Assembly (NCBI RefSeq): GCF_000474215.1
Contig: NZ_BAUC01000005.1
Coordinates: 62,001 to 126,000 of the forward strand
Origin: Edwardsiella hoshinae NBRC 105699 = ATCC 33379
GTDB taxonomy: Bacteria > Pseudomonadota > Gammaproteobacteria > Enterobacterales > Enterobacteriaceae
Direction: 5' to 3'
DNA: 64,000 nucleotides
Below, piece after piece: positions 60,326 through 64,000 of this stretch. A program made the position numbers and the translations under genes. Under the pieces are notes generated by a model. That model saw only the letters and a list, made by a program, of their open reading frames with translations, searched no databases and had not been told where the DNA came from. How positions within the stretch are numbered: the stretch's first letter is position 1; every line of letters starts with the position of its first letter.

Positions 60326-61222
60326 ATGGAGATCTTGATCACCGGCGCCACCGGCCTTATCGGTAGCGCGCTTTGCGCCCGGCTACACATTCTCGGCCAC
60401 CACCTGACGGCCCTGACGCGTGACGTGACGCGGGCCAGGCAACGGCTCGGCTCGGCGGTCACGCTGCTGAGCTCGCTCGATGCCCTCAGCTCGCTGGATG
60501 GCTACGATGCGGTCATCAACCTCGCAGGGGAGCCGATCGCCGACAAACGCTGGAGCGCCGCGCAGAAGCAACGGCTATGCGACAGCCGCTGGCAGATCAC
60601 TCAACGCCTGGCCACCCTAATCCGGGCCAGCCAACGTCCCCCCAGCGTGTTACTGTCCGGCTCTGCCGTCGGCTATTACGGCAACCAGGACGATACACCG
60701 TTAAATGAAGACGATGCTACCGTGGACGACTTTACTCACCGTCTGTGCGCCCGCTGGGAAGCGCTGGCACGCGAAGCCGAGAGCCAACAAACCCGTGTCT
60801 GTCTGATGCGCACCGGCATCGTGCTGGCCGCACAAGGTGGTGCGTTGGGGCGGATGCTGCCGCTATTCCGCCTGGGCCTCGGCGGCGAATTAGGCAGCGG
60901 GCATCAATATCTGTCGTGGATCCATCTCGACGACATGATCAACGCCATCCTCTATCTGCTTGATAACCCCACCTTGCACGGTCCGTTTAACATGACCGCG
61001 CCCTACCCGGTACGCAATGAGCAGTTCGTGGCGACACTCGGCGAGGTCTTGGGACGCCCGACCCTGATGCGAATGCCAGCGCTAGCGCTACGCGCCCTGT
61101 TGGGTGAGGCCAGCCTGATGTTACTCGGCGGTCAACGCGTGTTACCGCGTCGTCTGGAAGAGGCGGGATTCGGGTTCCGTTACTACGATTTACGCGAGGC
61201 ATTGGATGACCTCGTCAAATAA
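60326..61222 (+). CDS. yfcH: extended-SDR epimerase-family protein YfcH
   Basis: A 298-residue NAD(P)-binding protein of the TIGR01777/YfcH type. The cofactor motif is [10 protein letters not shown] (residues 7-16), with [12 protein letters not shown] and [11 protein letters not shown] containing the Ser/Tyr region. Start ATG 60326 follows AAGGAG; the upstream open frame overlaps folX and lacks a site. Substrate unknown. Confidence 0.91.
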   Translation: MEILITGATGLIGSALCARLHILGHHLTALTRDVTRARQRLGSAVTLLSSLDALSSLDGYDAVINLAGEPIADKRWSAAQKQRLCDSRWQITQRLATLIRASQRPPSVLLSGSAVGYYGNQDDTPLNEDDATVDDFTHRLCARWEALAREAESQQTRVCLMRTGIVLAAQGGALGRMLPLFRLGLGGELGSGHQYLSWIHLDDMINAILYLLDNPTLHGPFNMTAPYPVRNEQFVATLGEVLGRPTLMRMPALALRALLGEASLMLLGGQRVLPRRLEEAGFGFRYYDLREALDDLVK

Positions 61223-61437
61223 ACGCACATAATGTGCAGGCGAGCGCACCGGGCGTCCGGAGCGATGTAGCACGTTGACTACACTGATGGCTGGGTGTCT
61301 CTAGACGGTGTGCGCCGAGGCCAGACCGTACAGCACGCCCACGACCGTTGGCGCTATACCTGGCCGCCGCGGCAAACCGCGGTGGCGACAATCCCCGACA
61401 CCCGTGTCGGGCACGGCGCCCCATCAGTGGAGCATCT
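61223..61437 (+). other. structured leader of the SDR gene
   Basis: 215 bases with two stable hairpins: GCCGCCGCGG (61363-61372) with 61377-61385 plus one base (10 bp, one G-T pair, CAAA loop) and CCCGACA (61394-61400) with 61405-61411. No T tail, so not a standard terminator. They could fold the 5' end of the SDR mRNA. Confidence 0.45.
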
Positions 61438-62151
61438 ATGAAGCAAGCCTTATTGCACGATAAAGTCGCGCTGGTCACCGCAGGCGCCCAAGGCAGCGGC
61501 GCCGCCATCGTCCGCGCACTCGCCGCCGCCGGCGCACGCGTCGCGCTGACCTACCACCACGCGGAGCAGGAAGCCCAACTACTGACGACGCAAGTCCGTC
61601 AACAGGGGGGCGAGATCGTCGCCTTGCGTACTGACGCTCGTCAACCAGAGACTTGCGTGCGCGCCATCACCCACACGCTGGAACAGTGGGGACGTATCGA
61701 TATTCTGGTGAATCACGCCGCGGTGATCATCTGCAAGCCTTTCGACGAGATCGAGTTGCGCGAATTTGAACAGAGTATGGCCATCAATGTTCGCGCGGTG
61801 TTTCTTACCAGCCAACTGGCCGCACGCCAGATGCCGGCGGGGGGACGCATTATCCACATCAGCAGCACGCGACAAGTGAGCGATCACAGCGACGCGCTTT
61901 GCGCTATGGGACGCGCTGCGCTGGGTGCGCTTACGCGTGCCATGGCGCAGGATCTGGGGCCGCAGGGCATCACGGTCAATCAGGTGATCCCCAGCGTCAC
62001 GATTCCCCCCCCGCCCCCCATACAGTCGAGCGACGCACACCACACCAGCCCCGGCGACGCATCGCATCGCATCGCGGATCTGGTGCTATGGCTCTGCTCG
62101 CCGGCGGCGGCGGCAGTCAACGGCAGCCAATTCGACATCGCCGCCCAATAA
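61438..62151 (+). CDS. SDR-family protein with altered active site
   Basis: A 237-residue short-chain dehydrogenase/reductase-like protein. The Rossmann core is recognisable but drifted: TAGAQGSG (14-21) for TGxxxGIG, NHAA (93-96) for NNAG, and GPQGITVNQVIPS (175-187). The catalytic YxxxK is missing; aligned on Ser143, the Tyr is Cys156 and the Lys is Arg160. Oxidoreductase activity of the usual kind is therefore doubtful. ATG 61438 follows GGAG. It occupies the place where E. coli has the his transport genes between yfcH and ubiX. Possibly a recently pseudo-enzymatic or binding protein. Confidence 0.7.
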   Translation: MKQALLHDKVALVTAGAQGSGAAIVRALAAAGARVALTYHHAEQEAQLLTTQVRQQGGEIVALRTDARQPETCVRAITHTLEQWGRIDILVNHAAVIICKPFDEIELREFEQSMAINVRAVFLTSQLAARQMPAGGRIIHISSTRQVSDHSDALCAMGRAALGALTRAMAQDLGPQGITVNQVIPSVTIPPPPPIQSSDAHHTSPGDASHRIADLVLWLCSPAAAAVNGSQFDIAAQ

Positions 62152-62156
62152 GCGCC

Positions 62157-62750
62157 TCACCTCGCGCTACCAGCCGCCCCACGCCCACCCTGCCAACGAG
62201 GAAACAACTCCTGTGCTAGGGTGATATCCAACTGATCCAACACCCGATTCACCGTCTGATCGATAATCTCTTCGATGCGTTGGGGACGGTGGTAGAAGGC
62301 AGGCACTGGCGGCATGATCAGCGCGCCCAGTTCGGCAGCGCTGGTCATCAGACGCAGATGCCCCAAGTGCAACGGCGTCTCGCGGACGCACAGCACCAGA
62401 GGCCGACGCTCCTTCAGCACCACGTCCGCGGCGCGGATCAACAGCGTATCGCTGTAGCCGTGCACGATACCGGAGAGGGTCTTGATCGAGCAGGGTAAGA
62501 TCACCATGCCGGCGGTCTTAAAAGAACCCGAGGAGATCGACGCGGCAATATCACGCACATCATGCACCACATCTGCCAAGGCCAAGACCTCGCGCAGACT
62601 GCGATCCGTCTCCAAGGCCAACGTCTGACGCGCCGCTTGGCTCATCACTAGGTGAGTCTCCACCTCGGGGAGGGGACGCAACACCTCCAGTAAACGGATA
62701 CCGTAAATCACGCCACTGGCGCCGGAGATACCGATAATCAGTCGTTTCAT
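62157..62750 (-). CDS. ubiX: flavin prenyltransferase UbiX
   Basis: Prenylates FMN to make the cofactor of the UbiD decarboxylase in ubiquinone synthesis. 197 residues. FMN/prenyl-phosphate-binding segments GISGASGVIYGIRLLE (7-22), ILPCSIKTLSGIVHGYSD, and the C-terminal VPAFYHRPQRIEEIID are present. Convergent with the SDR gene (5 bases apart). Lies just downstream of purF, as in E. coli. Confidence 0.94.
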   Translation of the reverse strand: MKRLIIGISGASGVIYGIRLLEVLRPLPEVETHLVMSQAARQTLALETDRSLREVLALADVVHDVRDIAASISSGSFKTAGMVILPCSIKTLSGIVHGYSDTLLIRAADVVLKERRPLVLCVRETPLHLGHLRLMTSAAELGALIMPPVPAFYHRPQRIEEIIDQTVNRVLDQLDITLAQELFPRWQGGRGAAGSAR

Positions 62751-62818
62751 CGCCCGTCACTCATCCTCATTCATTCTGCTGCTGCGACTTTGCCGCAAGC
62801 CGTTAGACGGTGCAAGCG

Positions 62819-62844
62819 AAAACGGGCCGCTACTGCGGCCCGTT
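62819..62844 (-). terminator. purF terminator
   Basis: AACGGGCCGC (62821-62830) pairs with 62835-62844 around a TACT loop, and the minus strand continues TTTTCGC. It begins 28 bases after the purF stop. Confidence 0.8.
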
Positions 62845-62871
62845 ATTGGGAACAGGATGGCCTTGTGCCCG

Positions 62872-64000
62872 TTAGCCTTCGTTATACAGTTCCAGATCCT
62901 CGGCCTGCTGCTGGTTGCTCAGCGCCTTGGCATCATCGCTACGCAACGATTGCAGGTAGTCTAGGTAGGACTGATCCACATCGCGCGTAATGTAGACACC
63001 GTTAAACACCGAGCACTCGAACTGCTCGATATCCGGATTATCCTCCCCCACCGCCGCGATCAGATCGTCGAGATCCTGGAAGATCAAGCCGTCGGCGCCG
63101 ATCAGTTGACGGATCTCATCCACCTCGCGGCCATGGGCGATCAGCTCACTGACGCTCGGCATGTCGATACCATAGACATTCGGAAAGCGGATCTCCGGCG
63201 CGGCAGAGGCCAGGTAGACTCGACGGGCCCCCGCCTCACGCGCCATCTCGATAATCTGCTCAGAGGTGGTACCGCGTACGATGGAATCGTCCACCAACAA
63301 CACATTCTTATCACGGAACTCGGCACGGTTGGCGTTCAGCTTGCGGCGCACCGACTTACGCCGCAATTGCTGACCCGGCATGATGAAGGTACGGCCGACA
63401 TAGCGATTCTTAACGAACCCCTGGCGATAGGGCTTATCCAGGATGCGCGCGATTTGCAGGGCGATATCGCAAGAGGTTTCCGGGATCGGGATCACCACAT
63501 CGATATCCAGATCTTCCCACTCCCGGGCGATCTTCTGCCCCAGCTTCTGCCCCATGCGCACCCGAGCGCTGTAGACCGAGATCTTGTCGATGAACGAGTC
63601 CGGTCGGGCAAAATAGACATACTCGAACAGGCAGGGGTGACTCTTTGGCTCCTGGGCGCACTGGCGCGTGAACAGCTGCCCTTGGGTGTTGACGTAGATC
63701 GCCTCGCCCGGTGCCACGTCACGGATAAAGTCGAAGCCGAGCGTATCCAACGCCACGCTCTCCGAGGCGACCATATACTCGGTGCGGCCATCCGCTAAGT
63801 CACGCTTACCGATCACCAGCGGACGAATACCGTTCGGATCGCGGAAAGCAACCATACCGTGGCCGATGATCATCGCCACGCAGGCGTAGGCACCGCGGAT
63901 CTGGCGATGGGTCGCCGCGACAGCGGCAAAGATATTCTCCTCACTCAGCGGATAGCTATCGTAGCGATCCAACTCGTAGGCGAACACATTTAACAGGATT
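62872..64000 (-). CDS. purF: amidophosphoribosyltransferase PurF, C-terminal part (cut by window end)
   Basis: First committed enzyme of purine synthesis, making phosphoribosylamine from PRPP and glutamine. The frame runs off the right edge (still open at 64000, ...[10 protein letters not shown]); about 376 of some 505 residues are present, so the N-terminal catalytic Cys is outside. Seen are the end of the glutaminase domain ([20 protein letters not shown]) and the phosphoribosyltransferase domain with the PRPP loop [15 protein letters not shown]. The C-terminus NEG matches E. coli. Confidence 0.96.
   Translation of the reverse strand, partial: ILLNVFAYELDRYDSYPLSEENIFAAVAATHRQIRGAYACVAMIIGHGMVAFRDPNGIRPLVIGKRDLADGRTEYMVASESVALDTLGFDFIRDVAPGEAIYVNTQGQLFTRQCAQEPKSHPCLFEYVYFARPDSFIDKISVYSARVRMGQKLGQKIAREWEDLDIDVVIPIPETSCDIALQIARILDKPYRQGFVKNRYVGRTFIMPGQQLRRKSVRRKLNANRAEFRDKNVLLVDDSIVRGTTSEQIIEMAREAGARRVYLASAAPEIRFPNVYGIDMPSVSELIAHGREVDEIRQLIGADGLIFQDLDDLIAAVGEDNPDIEQFECSVFNGVYITRDVDQSYLDYLQSLRSDDAKALSNQQQAEDLELYNEG

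Overview
The window is a gene-dense, GC-rich stretch of an enterobacterial chromosome. Nearly every gene has a recognisable Escherichia coli counterpart, and several E. coli gene orders are preserved: menFDHBCE, hybOABCDE, lrhA-nuoABCDEFGHIJKLMN, yfbQ-yfbR-yfbS-yfbT-yfbU-yfbV-ackA-pta, and yfcD-yfcE-yfcF-yfcG-folX-yfcH. The joins between blocks differ from E. coli. The mix of genes would fit Edwardsiella or a close relative in the Hafniaceae; that placement is an inference from content and order, not a database result. No tRNA, rRNA, insertion sequence, prophage or CRISPR array was recognised.

Layout. (1) 1-5000: the end of a YvcK-family gene, a CinA-family gene (yfaY), the tyrosine transporter tyrP behind two TyrR boxes, a second tryptophanyl-tRNA synthetase gene behind what reads as a ribosome-controlled tryptophan attenuator, and an outer-membrane protein gene (yfaZ). 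(2) 5240-12620: the menaquinone genes menFDHBCE on the minus strand, tightly coupled and closed by a terminator. (3) 12750-15070: ycdZ and a secreted C69 dipeptidase, divergent around a CRP-like site. (4) 15076-21170: the hydrogenase-2 operon hybOABCDE behind a perfect FNR box. (5) 21170-25260: cytochrome b561, the periplasmic beta-glucosidase bglX and a 51-residue membrane protein. (6) 25287-41868: the whole NADH dehydrogenase I operon (nuoA-N, nuoC and nuoD fused) with lrhA upstream. (7) 42262-45596: TVP38-family, ynjE, ynjF and a carboxymuconolactone-decarboxylase-family gene. (8) 45876-56189: alaA, yfbR, yfbS, hxpA, yfbU, yfbV, ackA, pta. (9) 56297-64000: a periplasmic rhodanese, yfcD, yfcE, yfcF, yfcG, folX, yfcH, an odd SDR gene, ubiX and the 3' part of purF.

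How it works together. Three quinone-linked modules lie within about 36 kb: synthesis of menaquinone (men), a hydrogen-oxidising enzyme that reduces menaquinone (hyb), and the NADH-oxidising proton pump (nuo). UbiX makes the prenylated flavin cofactor used in ubiquinone synthesis, and ackA-pta supplies fermentative ATP through acetyl phosphate. The region is therefore rich in aerobic/anaerobic energy metabolism.

The most interesting signal is at 3173-3295. A 26-codon reading frame with a ribosome-binding site carries two adjacent Trp codons and is followed by an 11-bp terminator hairpin, with a competing GC pairing, just ahead of the accessory trpS gene. Other points worth checking are a run of eight C residues between the FNR box and the likely -10 of the hydrogenase-2 promoter, an SDR protein lacking the YxxxK catalytic pair, and a folded 74-nt element upstream of ackA.
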